From: Hemibagrus wyckioides
Taxonomy: Eukaryota > Chordata > Actinopteri > Siluriformes > Bagridae
Length of the DNA: 64,000 bases
NCBI RefSeq assembly: GCF_019097595.1
Contig: NC_080714.1
Span: 25,435,259-25,499,258, forward strand
Reading direction: 5' to 3'
Position 1 is the stretch's first letter, and each line of letters begins with the position of its first letter. The notes below the pieces were generated by a model. That model was given only the letters and a program-made list of their open reading frames with translations, was not told the DNA's origin and made no database searches. The position numbers and the translations under genes are program-made. This document shows positions 11,966-46,942 of the stretch, piece after piece.

Positions 11966-12768
11966 GGTGAGTGTGTATGTGAGTGTGTGAGAGTGAATGT
12001 GTGCGAGAAAGAAGGCGGCGGCTGGATGATGAACCTTTCCCAGTCTTGTATGTACACATCCTCATTGTTTTTTATTGCCACACTGAAAGCCCCAGGCTTG
12101 CGTCAGTAATCTGAGAGACAGTGAGCGCATGGTTATTGTTCTTAAACTGGCCACATGAGCAAGAGACTCATTCAAATACATAGCGAACACACACCACGCT
12201 GCTTTTACTGCCATGATTAGTGATTTAATACCCAAGGCCCTATGTGTAAAGCACCTCGGAGCGAGTGCGCCGGTCTAGAGGTCAGTTTTTCGTTGTTTTG
12301 CTTTTCGTGCCTCATGCATATTTGACAATGTGGGGGGATATAATGGAGCATCGGAAAGCTAACAGTCAGATTTATGACGTCCTGAAAGTTTCATTACGGA
12401 CACCCGCAGGTCTGTGTTCAAGTCCAGGATTCACTCCTACTTCATTTACATTGTGACTAGGCTTGTAAATATGGACTTTCCCTATCATTAGTGCTAGTGC
12501 CTAGCCTTACAGCCTGGCTTTTATTATATATAATATTATAACAGCATCATTTCTGAGAATAGCAACAACCGGTCAACTAATTAAAGTTAAACTGGTCACT
12601 AATTAAAGAACACACAATCAACTGAAGTGCTGTAACAAACCACAGAAAAGAAAATTCTCTTCAAAACAAAGATCTAATCAAGATTTACTCTACAAAAACT
12701 GCAAAGATGATTAATTTTTCGGCCAGAATCAGACCTGGAAGTACTAGCTGATTTTATTATAGAAGTTG
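11966..12768 (+). other. cdk16 intron 1, no gene seen
   Basis: Only a short tail of the array at the left; otherwise unremarkable. Confidence 0.4.
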
Positions 12769-13474
12769 TGTCCCAAATCGCATACTTGTACACTATTCTC
12801 CTCCATTTTTCCTCCATATTTTATTTTGTAGAGTGTGTTCACATTTTGAAACTCCAACAATGAGAAGAAATGCACTTCAAGCCCTTCAAAAACAGTGTGT
12901 TAAATGTTATGCATTGAACAATCGCATCTTTGCTCACATAGCTAGTAGAAGAGGGGCGGGGCTGCGAGGCGCTGACGCTGGATGAGAAAATGTTTTCAAG
13001 ATGGCCGAAGACACTCCGGTGAAGGAGACGTCTTACAAACGTCTTTTAAATAAGCCCACATTGGGTGATTTTATTTAACATTGTAAAAAAATTCACCCTA
13101 TTTTGCATCAGCTACTGTAGCGGTGTCGCGTTACATGCGTTTGACATCGTTTGCCGGCGATTGAGAAACAGCTTATACTACTGTAGTTTTGAGACAATAC
13201 AATCCACTAGGCTCTAGTGTACATAGTGCACAGTGTAAGTGCCTAGTGCAGGGGTGTCCGATCTTTTCCGGAAAGGGCCAGTTTGGGTGCAGGTTTTTAT
13301 TCCAACCAAGCAGAGGCCACACCAGACGTCTATTGAAAGCCAGGATTAACTGATTAAGCAGGTGGAATCAGGTGTGGCTCCTACTTGATTGGTATGAAAA
13401 CCTGCACCCACATCAGCCCTTTCCAGATAAGATTGGACGCTACGGGCTTAGGGTGTTGTATATCATTTGGGACA
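12769..13474. mobile_element. DNA transposon remnant with TGTCCCAAAT ends
   Basis: The left end TGTCCCAAATCGCATACTTG and right end CATTTGGGACA are inverted. CTCTAGTGTACATAGTGCAC near the right end mirrors TTGTACACTATTC on the left. It is interrupted by a second element at 13249-13446. A frame from ATG at 13002 (MAEDTPVKETSYKRLL and onward) runs only 25 codons. The superfamily is not settled. Confidence 0.65.
13249..13446. mobile_element. hAT-like foldback MITE, inserted in another transposon
   Basis: CAGGGGTGTCCGATCTTTTC on the left and CCCTTTCCAGATAAGATTGG on the right form the inverted ends, with GGTGCAGGTTTTTATTCCAA mirrored by GGTATGAAAACCTGCACCCA. The same family as 35694-35889. The right tip is mutated. 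Confidence 0.8.
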
Positions 13475-16400
13475 TAGCTTGTGTTTTCAGAAAATTCATA
13501 TTGTGTGAGCAGAAATACATTGATTTTATTGCAGCTATACTAGTCCTGCAGCACACTATGATTATGCCTTGAACACAAAATGACACTCGTACTTTAAAAA
13601 AATGGCAGTCATACTTTATTTCTAATATTACGTTTACATGGAATTCATTTTGCGATCAACCAACTTCCTCAAGCCTTCCAGTAACGAGTTATTTTTCTTA
13701 TTTGCATACTCATGCTAATTAAACCACGCTGTATATGCAGTGGACGGATCATATATTTATTAGCAAAACCTCCAGCCAAGTTACGGCTCAGTGCCTGCTT
13801 TGGTTTCCTGGAAACCTAACTGAATGGACTAATGTAACATAACGTTGTAATATTATGCAAATTGTTCGCTATTTAAGCGCATTAACACGGAGATTTATGA
13901 AGTATGTGATGATTTTTCGTATCACGTTTGCCAGCATTTCAACTGTGTTGTTTTGTCTTTGTGTTACACGGAAAATGTTTATTTGGGTTTGGCTCGCATG
14001 CTTATTTAGTCTGGATATGTTTGTGTTGTGTTAAGTGTCTGCTTTGAGCTGGACTTTGTTCTCTCAGGTTGGTGGACATCGTACGTGATCAGGAGCTAGT
14101 CGTACAGCAGGTGGCGGGATTCACGAGCTACAGCGTCCGCTAGGAGTTTTAAACATAGCTAGCTAACCTCTCTCACTGGTTTGTAGATCGAGAAGATGCT
14201 TACTTTTGTCTCTTTTTGACTGCCGAAACTATGCGTCTGTTCAGCAGTTAGGAATAAGAAACAAGTTAAATGCTATCCCTAGCATCCAAGCTAGCAATTG
14301 TTCCACTGCTGAACATGTTTTAATTTAATTACCGCATGTTCAATAATAAAGAGTGACAAGTACGGCTAGTTACACAACCTAAAATTCTATACACAAGCTC
14401 AGTGATGTCAGTTATGAGAGTGATTTCTGGCAATACAGGACATCCTGCTGTCCTCACTAACAATGCTGTTAAATATCATATTATATTTGTAACTGATTGA
14501 CAGATTAGTGGGGTGACTGTCTGTCCAGCTGCTGTTGGAGCGAGCGGAGAAGGTCACCGATGGCTTGGCACATGTTCCTGTTTTCGTCGCTGCTTTTCCA
14601 CCCTCGTCTCTCTCGCTTGTCTCTCTGGGCACTTGTTTTGCAGCGCTATCACTCAGGAAAAGCACAAGACTATACAAATAATCAGATCATTAATCACAGT
14701 TTGGCTTCGAGACAGGGTGCAAGCAGTGCATGCAGGTCCAGCTTATCTGTCTTGTTTTCCTCGCTGTTTTCTCCCAAACTTTGTCTGGTGCATCTGGAAA
14801 TCTGGGGCAACTTGACCTCCTGTCACACTGCAGGATATCACCAGTAAAGCTCCATCTCTCCGGGCTTTATCTTTAAACCCCAACAGTTTATAGTGGATAT
14901 GCACTGATATCCCACTCAAGTGGCCTTGAGCTGCTGAAACTCCCAAACACAAAGGTCGTGGTGAGATTATCTCCATCAAGATGGTTTCACATGTTCAGAC
15001 ATACTAACATTCTGTCGCTTAAACATTTCCCAGAGGTACATTCAAGAAATATATCGCAATATAAAACCTGAACACGTCTCTTTTCCGTGAGGGTGCGTCA
15101 GATTGCTGGTCGAAGTGACAATGTGAGTGGCTTTTGTTTTACGCACACGAATCCTGAATGTTGTGCTGTCTGTTGATGGTCCAATTGTGATGGGTGACAT
15201 CACTTCCTGCTACAGAGAGAATCAGGCTCCAGTCAAGCAGAAGAAGAAAATGGTTGGGGGGGGGACTTAAATCAAGGCTTGTTTTTCTACTTTGTAGTCA
15301 ATTCAGTAGAAGCTATAGCCAATAAATAAATAAAAATCCAATTAAAAACTACTTTTACCTTTACTTAAGTGCCTTAAATCTTGCTACCAGAGGCCATAAA
15401 ATGGAGTTTGCTCCTGTTTTGTTGTCATTGAATGTCTTTGTCATGTGTAATATGAAGCTCATATAAAAGTAGACACTCAGGGTTTTGAGAATTTGTAGTT
15501 TTTCGTAAGTATTTCTGTTTTCATGTTGCATAATATGGGCAAAATATTCATAGAAAAGTTCCAAGAAAGGGTTTTTTCCCCCTTAGAAAAGTTTCTATCT
15601 TAATGAAATGGTGTTATTAAACTCATTTCCACTCTCTGAGGCGCCTCGAGCGCTTGTTCATGTAAAATTCAGTGAAAGGTTATCCGAACAGGAAAAAAAA
15701 AGAAGCCTGTTAAGTCAATTTCCATTCGATTCCTTTGAATGCAAGTGTACTGATAAATAAAAAGGGTTATGCAGGGTCATTAACCGCTATGAGAAATCGC
15801 ATCAAAGATATAGACGTCAATTTTATCACTGTATTCCAGTTTCTTCGGTTCGGTGTTGCTAAGACTCAAGCATCGTGTGTCACACTGGAGAAAGCGCTGG
15901 TGTATGATTTCTTGCCAATGAGTTTAAGAGGGTTTTTAATGTAAAATAAAGTACCACATAACTTCGGTGCAGCCGTGTAGAGGTGTTGGTAAAAGTGGCC
16001 ATCTGTTTTAGGTTGCTGAAGATCAGAGAGGTTGTCTCTCTCTTTTTTTTTTTTTTTTTTCTTTTTCTTTTTTTGCTTGAGGTTACATCTTTGAACCGTC
16101 AGCCCTCGTATTGCACTGATTATCACTGGCTCTCAGTCAAAGTGCTCCGAGCTCCAAACTGCTCTGCTGTTCGGAAAGCTCCGGCGTGTTTTGCGTCTTG
16201 GGTTTCAGCGCAGGCTTTCCGCTGCCGTGCATTCCTCAGCGACAGGCCTCTGAAATCCACTTTCACCATTTCAACTATCTGAAATATCTTTAGCGGCGCC
16301 CTTGCGAGTGTTTCCGCTCAGCCGGTGACTTGAAAAAGCGGTGGAACACCGAAAACTTCCTTCCATTCAGTCACTCAGTCGTTCAGAACTTTTTTCCGTC

Positions 16401-17347
16401 CTTCCAGCTGTATCGCACACCGTTAGATCTGAGGATTTTTTTTGGGAATGGCTCATTATACTTTACAATGTACACTGTGACCAGGTTTTATAGCACCCCG
16501 AGTCCTAGCGCATTCTCCGACCCACATGTGTGTCGTTTCTGTTCTTAATATAGCTGCGCTCGTTTCTGATCAGTTGGTGAAAACTCAACTTCTGCAACAC
16601 GTGTCCTTGCATCAGACCTTTATTAATAGTAATAGTGCTGCCTAAAGCTACATGGAGTCTAAACTGGAGCTATGATGTACAGCTAGTAAGAAAAAGGAAG
16701 GTTACTGTAGTGTTGAGGAAACTGTATGGCTAAGACGTCATACACTCACTTTAGCTTTTGTACATGAACAGATTTAGGCTTGTATTTGATTTTTTTCCCC
16801 TCAATATAGTTAGTTTTATCATGTGAATCTCTTCCAATGTAGAATTACATCCCCAAATTTGGATGTTTGTGCTGAGAAAAAAAGAGTTTTGACTCAAGAT
16901 TTCTTGCAAAGGGCCCCAGCAAGATAGTGTTTCACTTGCTAGCTACATTAGCTTCATAGCTAGAATCACTTTTAGCAAGAAATTTTTGGGAAGTGACTGC
17001 ATGGTGAATGAAACGACTGCGCGTTTCAAAAGCACTATCATGTTTTGATCAATTTAATATTTATAAATCTCTGATGTGAAGCGTTTTTTAGTCTTAAACA
17101 GTCAAGTCGCAAGCTGGGAGACGAGCGAGTTCCACAAGAGAGAGCGTCCTAATTAGTGAAAGTTTCGTTCGTTTCAAATGAATTCTTAATTTGACTCCAG
17201 GACAATGAGGCGTCTCAGCGAGCGATTCGTTCATTTTGTATTGACTACGCATGCACAACATCCTAGAGGTTCTGTATGGGAAACATGATTAGTTCATCTC
17301 TGGAGTTGTTCCTTCATCATGTGACAGCCTCATAGGCTTTGCCTATG
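13475..17347 (+). other. cdk16 intron 1, no gene seen
   Basis: A poly(T) tract at 16041-16075 is the only clear simple repeat. Frames at 14408-14847 overlap on both strands and have no domain. A splice-acceptor-like TTCTCTCAG at about 14069 could mark an untranslated alternative exon, but nothing confirms it. Confidence 0.35.
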
Positions 17348-17480
17348 TGGGGGATGTGGTAGCTTAGTGGTTAAGGTGTTGGGCTACTGGTCGGAAGGTT
17401 TTTGGATCCCAGGTCAACCAAGCCGCTACTGCTCAATTGCTCAGTTGTATAAAAATGAGATAAATGTAGTCCGTTAATGT
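17348..17480 (+). mobile_element. tRNA-derived SINE
   Basis: GTGGTAGCTTAGTGGTTAAG and GGATCCCAGGTCAACCAAGC are shared with the 7103 copy. Confidence 0.78.
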
Positions 17481-19900
17481 AACGTGGCTATGCAGTCTGT
17501 GGCGGAAACAAATTATTAGCTCATCTCCTGAGTCTTCTGACGCGAGTCGTTCGCTCGTTAATCACGTGATCACTTCCTGGATCAGTACCTTCAGTCAATA
17601 ATACTAATGTAATGTATAATATTTAGGAATCATCATAAAATTATCAAAAGACATCTGCAATGAATATTTTCTGAAAAATAAAAAAGTTCTGTTCTTGTTC
17701 CTGTCTTATTTTAGCCTTGGTTGATTTCTAGTTTTGTCTAAATGTGATCAACGTTTGCGTAAGTAGATGTGTCGAGGTAATCGGCTATTAACACGTAACA
17801 CTGTAATAGTATTCTGCTGAAATGAACGAAATGACTTGGGGAAAAAAAGGATTAGTTCATTTTGCTGAACGAGATTCAAAGATCCGAGTCTGTAAAGTGA
17901 TCCAAACTTCCCATCACTTAGCCCTAATAGGAAAATTTCTTTCGTTAGTGAGTGAAAATGAAGAGATTTACAACATCTGAATATCTTTCATTATCAAGAT
18001 AACAGTGTAATTAAAACAGTGTAATTAAACAGCATGTCTATTTTTGGTGTGTTCACCAGGATGAGATTTGGCAACCCACTTTAACTGTGGCTGAATACAG
18101 TCAAAATGTCTTGAAGTTAGCGCAAAGACAAACAGCGTCCTAATCACAAGAGTTATATCAATATTTATTTAGCTTGATGATGATAAATGGAATCTAGATA
18201 GCAAGCTATGCTATCAGCGGGCGATGGGTTTCTTTACTTTTGCTTGGCTTTACGGTTGTTTGGTGTATAGGCGTAAAGAACATAAAATGTCTCTCTTGGC
18301 TGCAGTGTTATTTACGGTGGATGTTATTTACAGGGAAAACCTTGGAGCGTGTTCATGATAAACCTTCCCGCCTGGTTAGTCCTTGCCTGTGGCACATGAC
18401 ATATAGTGTTTGTGTCACATGTCTAAAGGAGCAATATGTGTATTTTATTCATGACTTTCATTTGCTTCACAGATTGCAGGCCAAACTATGGAAGTGCTAC
18501 TGAATGTTTAAGGTCTAGACGGTCTTCGGGAGTGGAAGGCTTTAGCCGCGTCTCACGTGTCACCGTTTGCATGTGTTTTGTTTGTGTCCATCTTTCTACG
18601 TCGCAAGTCTTCAAATGTCACCTTTAACCTCTCCTTCTCATCTTTTAAAACATATTTTGAACAAAGCGGCTAGCTTTCTCTTCATTGAGGGGGGAACCCA
18701 CTCGTTCTTGAAAGGACATGGCGATGGCAGCCGGCGCTGATTGTTTCTGAAGTGAGCAGTTGGTGTTGATGTTTATATGCTTGGTTCTGAGCTGGAAGTC
18801 GAGTCCGGCACTGAGTCTCAGCTTGACGTCTTCGCAGAGGAGCGCCGTCGCTTTCAATAACGTCCAGAGCTAACAAACATGTCCGCCCACGCAGTCATCT
18901 GTCATCCCAGCCGTGCTAACAAGAGTGTTTTTTTGACAGGGTTGTGACGATGTTTTCTCCCCAAGAGAGAAAGTCCATCTTCAAGGGCCGGGATACGTAA
19001 TGATCTAATGTCAATAGCGCAATAAAGATGAGCTACGTTCAGACAGGGTCGAGTTAGCAGGAGATGAACAGATGCTATTCATAAAATTTTCAGAAAGATC
19101 CAAGATGTTCTTATTTCTCAGTGTGCTCGAAACCTGTGGTGATACGGTGATACTTTTCTTGGATATGTTTATATTTTTTCAGTTTTGTTTTGTCTCCTCT
19201 GTGACTATCCTTTCATATCGTCTTTGTAAACTACAAGCTAACCAAGTGGGGAAAAACCCATAAAATCTCACTTTTGCTCTTGATTTAGCCTTTTCTTAGT
19301 GATTTACCATCACATCTGAGCTAAAACCTGACAATCTTTAACAGCCTAATCTCCGCTTTCATTTACGTTTACTTTGTCTTGCATGAACAGCTAATGAGGA
19401 GTTAGCTAGCTACGTTAAGCATTAAGCGTTCTGAGCATTTTGCTTGAAAGCTTTGTTTCTGAATATAACCTGTATTATTTAGTACTAGAGCCGAGCGATA
19501 TGACGATATAATCTTGATATTGTGATAAATGTTCCCACAGTACATTTTTTTGAGATATCATGTTCTAAGGAAACTTCTAGAAAAGTCATATTTGATGTAA
19601 ATGTGTGTGGCCATACAGAAATTTCCACAAGATGCTAAAGCGTCACTTGTCTGTAAGCATTTTGTTCTTTTTTGTTGTTGTTTGTCGTCTTTCTTTCATT
19701 TATTTCGGTCATATCCCAAACACTAGCTCATGATCGTGTTCACTGTAAGCATTATTAGCAATAGCGCACAGGATCAAACACTAGCATTTTGGATTGACAC
19801 TTGGTGTAATGCAGTATTGGAAAAAGTAGAGAAATTACCAAAATGTTGACTAGCATCCTGAAGGATACTTGTTTATGAACTGTTTAAAGAATATGTAATC
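17481..19900 (+). other. cdk16 intron 1, distal part
   Basis: No exon, RNA gene or clear repeat was recognised. Confidence 0.35.
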
Positions 19901-19906
19901 TTACAG

Positions 19907-19930
19907 GTGTGTGTGTGTGTGTGTGTGTAT
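19907..19930 (+). repeat. (GT)n tract in the acceptor of the start-codon exon
   Basis: GT repeats lie where a pyrimidine tract would be expected, ending five bases before the CAG at 19933-19935. A second TTACAG just before the tract (19901-19906) could be used instead. Confidence 0.85.
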
Positions 19931-19996
19931 GACAGGGCGGACTGAACAGTGGCTGCCCCTCCTTCCTCATCGAATCGGCCCCCCCTGCCCCCTCTG

Positions 19997-40815
<20,819 letters not shown>

Positions 40816-41391
40816 TCGGCTGGAGGCGCGACTATGCCAAAAGAAAGAAGAAAGGATGAGGAACGGAGAGATGTTTCAGTGTGCGATTACGATGAAGGGA
40901 TCCCTGTTTGTCTGTTTTCTTTTCCTCACTTCTCTGAATCATTGCTGTCATGTGTCATTTGTTTTTAGGAGGACAAAAAAAAGGGGGGTTGGGGTTACTA
41001 GATGTTTACATGGGAAGATGAGAATCATGTTTGTTTGTGTTTTTTTGTATTTATAGCGTTTGTGTCCTGATAATGCACTCTGTTTGCATGTACCTATAAG
41101 CCATGTTCCCTTCCCGCTCACTTTCAATCGTATGACAAAACAAAAAACACGGAGCGACTGCACGTCAGGTCGAATTGGACTTCACTGTAAGTGATTTATT
41201 GGTTTTTTTTTTGTAGTTTATTTTGAATCCGTTACCAGAACCACTAATGATGAAGCGAACGGTTAATAATAATAATATCCTTGGCTTCAGAACTGACTGT
41301 TGAACAGTATTGAATACTGTTATGCATTCAAGCCTTTGTTTTAGTCTTCCTCCTCAGCGTTCTCAATCTGCCCCTCACACACACTCACGCA

Positions 41392-41435
<44 letters not shown>

Positions 41436-41772
41436 ACTACAAAACCATGGCATGATTTTACCAAAGATTTCTCCCTCCTTGAAATCATTTGAGCTTCCAC
41501 TTTCCCCAGATGCCCCCCCAAGCCTCTCTGTAGTTTTGCCCTCTGCTACTTTGTCTTACTTGTTGTTTTTCCCCTGAAATGAGAACCGAAACGTTTGTTC
41601 ACGTTTATCGGCGAGGCAGAATCCAATCCTGAGCAGTTTACAGGTTTCTCGTGGAGCCTCAGATGTGGCTTTCTGAAACATCTCAGTCCTGACATTTCAG
41701 CTCGCAGCCTTCACAGTAGGGACACAGCTTCTTTTAAAGAAAATTGGCCATTATATACAGAATTATTCCTTG
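40816..41772 (+). other. Proximal cdk16 3' UTR
   Basis: It contains a (CA)n tract at 41395-41432. There is no further kinase exon. Confidence 0.45.
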
Positions 41773-42133
41773 TTAAAGGTGCAGTTTGTTATGTTTGAGT
41801 TCAATCCACTAACCAAGAAAACTCCTCTGCAAGGTTTCCAGTGGATTCAGAAATCACTCTGTTTACATTTTCCCAGTGTGGAGATTTGCCCCGCCCCCTC
41901 TGCTGGAATAGAGCTGTTTAGCCATGCCCCTTTTATGAGCCTTACTTAATTTCTTAGTCTGTAATCTAGAATACCAATGAACTGTGTAGAACCTAATAAT
42001 ACAGTGTTTCCTATTACACAGGATTAAAGGAGGAACCCTTTTCCTATGAGTGTAGTTTCCTCAGAGAGGGTGGAGCCTGACATCCACTCTACACTAATGA
42101 GAGGCTCTAAATATGACAAACTGCTGCTTTAAA
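41773..42133. mobile_element. MITE with TTAAAGGTGCAGTTTGTT ends
   Basis: The right end ACAAACTGCTGCTTTAAA is nearly the reverse complement of the left. There is no coding capacity. Confidence 0.7.
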
Positions 42134-42246
42134 CTTCAGTCCATGTCGTGTAGAAGATGATGATGATTTACAAGACACTCGAAATTGTAGGACAAAACCA
42201 TTGTAGGTGAAAATGAACAGAAAGCCAGTGCCTCCCTACTGGAAAG

Positions 42247-42247
<1 letters not shown>

Positions 42248-42299
<52 letters not shown>
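42248..42299. repeat. (GT)n microsatellite
   Basis: About 25 GT units. Confidence 0.95.
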
Positions 42300-42300
<1 letters not shown>

Positions 42301-42461
42301 AGTCCAGCTCTGCCGCTGAAGCATCAGTGTGTTACAGCGAGTGTGTACTGTGGTGCGGAGCTCAGGACCTGAACCTTTTTATTCAATAGTATAGAAAGGT
42401 GTGTGTTTGTGAACAGAACACACAACACCGATGGGTCTGAAGGTGATGGTTGAGTTGTTTA

Positions 42462-42473
42462 TTATTATTAATG

Positions 42474-42504
<31 letters not shown>

Positions 42505-42740
42505 TAAGTGTTCTCAGAGCTTTAGTTCGTCATTCCCTTTCACCTGTGAAGATTATTTTGTGTATCTTTGTGTGTGTGGTTTAGATGACCGGTGTGTGAG
42601 ACGTGGTGGAAGTCTGTGGTACAGTGTAAATAAGATAAGAGCAGAGGACAGTGCAATGAGAAGTGGATTTTTAGAGCAACATGGTTATAGTTATCTATTA
42701 TTATTATTATTATTATTCTAATAATTATTATTACTATGTG
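42462..42740. repeat. (ATT)n tracts
   Basis: Two runs, 42462-42501 and about 42697-42735. Confidence 0.85.
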
Positions 42741-43158
42741 TTCATATATTTTTTTAAACAAAGAATATATGGTAAGTGCAGTAGTTCTAGCTGGCGTATC
42801 TTGTTATAGTTTGGCTACTTTTCCCTAACGTGGAACAAAATGAATGCCTCTCTTCCATTTCAGCGTGGTGGGGAAGAGCTGGAGCGGGTGGAACCTCCTC
42901 GCACGTTGCAATAAGTGATCCAGAGCGCAATAACCCATTCGTTTTCTCTCCAAATTCACCTTTTTTTTTCTTTTTTTTTTGTTAAACATGTCTGATAAAA
43001 CAGAAGTGCACGTTTATCATGCTCATGCTCGCTCCGTCTCCTCTGGCTGTGACTCTAAACAGAGCCCCCGCTCCCTGTTCCCTACCAACACCAAGTGCTT
43101 TTATTGTATTCTATAAGTACTAGGGTTCATTGCTGGGATAAGAACCCACTGCAGAGCA

Positions 43159-43191
<33 letters not shown>

Positions 43192-43456
43192 TTCACTCGA
43201 TAGTGCGCTAGTCAGAGTTCTGTTGTGTTCAGATATCCATGAAGCTGGATATAAAATTATTTTTTAAGTTTCCTCCTATATGGAGGTGTTAATCCCACAA
43301 TGCATTGCAGTACCCTGGTGTCTAAATACCTAAATCTAGGGATTAAACACAGCTGTGATGCATGCTGTAGTGTGTAGGGGATAGGGAGGATATTACACAT
43401 GCTGTAAGATTGCAGGAGAGGAAATAGTTGCAAGACTCCTGAATTAGTGCACTAAG

Positions 43457-43460
<4 letters not shown>
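42741..43460 (+). other. Downstream of cdk16, no exon supported
   Basis: A (GT)n tract lies at 43158-43189. A TTTCAG acceptor at 42858-42863 precedes a frame ending LERVEPPRTLQ, but it is not in phase with the kinase. Confidence 0.4.

Positions 43461-43461
<1 letters not shown>

Positions 43462-43488
<27 letters not shown>
43462..43488 (+). repeat. (TG)n microsatellite
   Basis: Thirteen or so TG units. Confidence 0.9.
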
Positions 43489-43490
<2 letters not shown>

Positions 43491-43575
43491 TGTCCGATAT
43501 TTGGTTCCTCTCGGTCTCGTCTCATTCTTTTAACTCTCCCTGCTTGCTGTCTATTGTGTGTCCCCCTTCACTGCT

Positions 43576-43793
43576 CTGTCTCTCTCTCTCCCTCTCTCTC
43601 TCTCTCCCTCTCTCTCTCCCTCTCCCTCCCTCCCTCTCCCTCCCTCTTCTTCCCCCTCCCTCTTCTTCCCTCCCCCTCTCTCCCTCCCTCTCTCCCTCCC
43701 TCCCTCTCTCTCCCTCCTTCCCTCCCCCTCCCTCTTTCCCTCCCTCCCTCTCTCTCCCTCTCCCTCCCTCTCTCTCCCTCCCTCCCTCTCTCT

Positions 43794-43885
<92 letters not shown>

Positions 43886-43886
43886 G
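43576..43886 (+). repeat. (CT)n / (CCCT)n low-complexity array
   Basis: Pyrimidine-only sequence for about 300 bases; its complementary strand is all purine, a candidate for triplex (H-DNA) structure. Open frames are Ser-Leu-Pro or Arg-Glu-Gly only. Confidence 0.95.
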
Positions 43887-44153
43887 GTTCTGAGTGTGTT
43901 TATAACGTCCCCGCCGTACACACCGGTGTGATCTGAGCCAACAACACACTCAGTGTGACGTTCTTTTAATGTTCCTTTTTTTTCTTTTTTACACGTGGAC
44001 CGTTTTCGGGGTCGTGTTTTCACGCTGAAACGTGATCAGTATTACTCTCTTTGTTTTTGTTTTTATTTACTATTCAGTATGGATTAAAGAGCCCAGGTTC
44101 TGCTCCCGTTTAACATGGAGCTGTTTTAGAAAAGTCTCTCTGTATGTGTTTCT

Positions 44154-44155
<2 letters not shown>
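43887..44155 (+). other. Non-repetitive DNA downstream of cdk16
   Basis: Nothing recognised. Confidence 0.35.

Positions 44156-44207
<52 letters not shown>
44156..44207 (+). repeat. (GT)n microsatellite
   Basis: About 25 GT units. Confidence 0.95.
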
Positions 44208-44208
<1 letters not shown>

Positions 44209-45430
44209 CGGGGGTGAAGGTGGGGACCTGTTACACACCCCGCTGATGAGAAAGCAATACCCGCTCTACGTCTCTCATTCAGCTCCGAGAAAGATTTATG
44301 CACTCAGTAATTTCACAAATCTGATGCCATGGATGTGTAAACATCATGGACAAACATCATGAACACACACACACACACACACCTGAAGATGTTCTGACAC
44401 ACAGACTCTGTGTTCTCGCTCTTGCAATAGTTTGCATGTTTTCACCAAAATCTCTGCAAACTTGGACCGACCCTCCTCTCTCCCTTCGGTGTGGGAGACC
44501 ACGCACACTTCCGGGACATTTTCTCCGAACCCTGCCGCCCATGCCGAAGCGGGAAGTTCAAAGACTCGGACGCAGGACACACAGACTGGAACGCGTTTTC
44601 GTGCAGGAGGACGGGAAAATAAAATGTGAATTCTGTTTTTCAGGCAATACAATCATTAGCCCAAACTCGATGCTTGTTCCTTTTTTTTTATGTATTTATT
44701 TATTAACTTCTGTATGACTTCCTCACTGCAGGTTTAGGATTTCCGGATGTGAATGTAAATGTCTGGTCACTTCTACACGCTTTGATTTGTACAGAACGCT
44801 GCTGTATGGTCAGTGTTTCCTCGCCGACGTTCACATCACCACATCCATTTTCATTTCCCTCAGACTAGGACGTTCGGTTTGTATCTCCAACCCATCGTTT
44901 AATCCTGTTTCACGATGTCACACACAAAAACTTGATGAATTTATGCCTGAAGCTGAAAATCAGTGCCCAGAAAAAATTCTTCCACCTCACGTCAAAATGT
45001 CATCTGCCAAGCTCCGCCCACTTGCCATCATCATCACCACCACCATCACATAACAGCTATGTAAAGCTAGATCTGTGAAGGCTTTCTCCGAGTCGACTGT
45101 GTCCTAGATCATACAGGGTAACGCTCGGAGGAAGTCTGCCCTCTTCCACATACCTGACGCCCCCAATACTGACTAAAGTCACTGCGATCGATCGACACGG
45201 CGGCAGAAGCACATCCTCTGGCTGCTCCATTCCTGATCTCTAGTGACTCTTAATATTGAGAAGATCCCAAAATTCTGCACTTTATTACAATCTAATCTTT
45301 TTTTTAAATCATTTTGTCTTTTAGGAATGGAGCGTATTTTATATCTAAATGACCTGCATGTAGAAAAAGTGCAAAAAGGTGAAAGAAGAAAACACGGGTA
45401 TTAAAAAGAAGAGGTTAGTGGCAGTTATAC
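44208..45430 (+). other. Non-repetitive DNA downstream of cdk16
   Basis: Short overlapping frames on both strands around 44350-44700 lack domains. This may be distal 3' UTR. Confidence 0.35.
44618..44623 (+). terminator. Possible poly(A) signal downstream of cdk16
   Basis: AATAAA about 3.8 kb past the cdk16 stop. It could end a long 3' UTR. Another AATAAA occurs near 47560. Neither can be chosen from sequence alone. Confidence 0.2.
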
Positions 45431-45655
45431 AATAGAATTCAATTCAGTTTTATCTGTATAGCGCTTTTAACCATGAACAGCGTCTCGAAGCAGCTTCACA
45501 GAACGTAAGAAACGGGAAACGCGGTGCAAAAAGTCCTAGATGTTGGACAAAATCATCCCTAGTGAGCGAGCCTGAGGCGACTGGTGAGGAAAAACCCCTT
45601 AGATGGTATGAGGAAGAAACCTGAAGAGGAACCAGACTCCAAATGGAGTTTGTTA
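45431..45655 (+). mobile_element. Common fish dispersed repeat (TTTATCTGTATAGCGCTTTT type)
   Basis: CAGTTTTATCTGTATAGCGC, GAAGCAGCTTCACAG and GGAAGAAACCTGAAGAGGAA are a familiar order in fish genomes. The family is not settled here. Confidence 0.6.
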
Positions 45656-45875
45656 ACGTTTTAAAAGACTAAATTTAACTGAATTATTAACTTTTTATCG
45701 TCGATATCTTAACTAATATTTGGCCATGTGAAACTTTTAACACTGCTGGAAATCCACACGTCTGTTTTGTAGGGGGTACAAACTTTTGCACTCAATTAAG
45801 TGATCAACAATCAACAATTTGAATCCATTAGTTCTTAGAGATATGATTATAGGAAACTAGTTATGCTTCACGTAT

Positions 45876-46935
<1,060 letters not shown>

Positions 46936-46942
<7 letters not shown>

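Noticed and set aside
8602..12081. Three overlapping minus-strand reading frames of 858-1159 codons
   Set aside because: They consist of Thr-His-Ser-Leu repeats from a simple array that happens to lack stop triplets; all three frames are open at once, which is not coding behaviour.
14408..14979. Overlapping frames on both strands
   Set aside because: No domain, composition or splice evidence; they contradict one another.
19949..19996. GTG start upstream of the cdk16 ATG
   Set aside because: The ATG at 19997 matches the known N-terminus, and a stop lies just upstream of the GTG.
42864..42915. Exon-like segment after TTTCAG ending PPRTLQ
   Set aside because: It is not in phase with the cdk16 exon ending at 37095 and shows no kinase-tail similarity.
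43551..44023. Arg/Glu-rich and Ser/Leu/Pro-rich frames
   Set aside because: Translation of a pyrimidine-purine tract.
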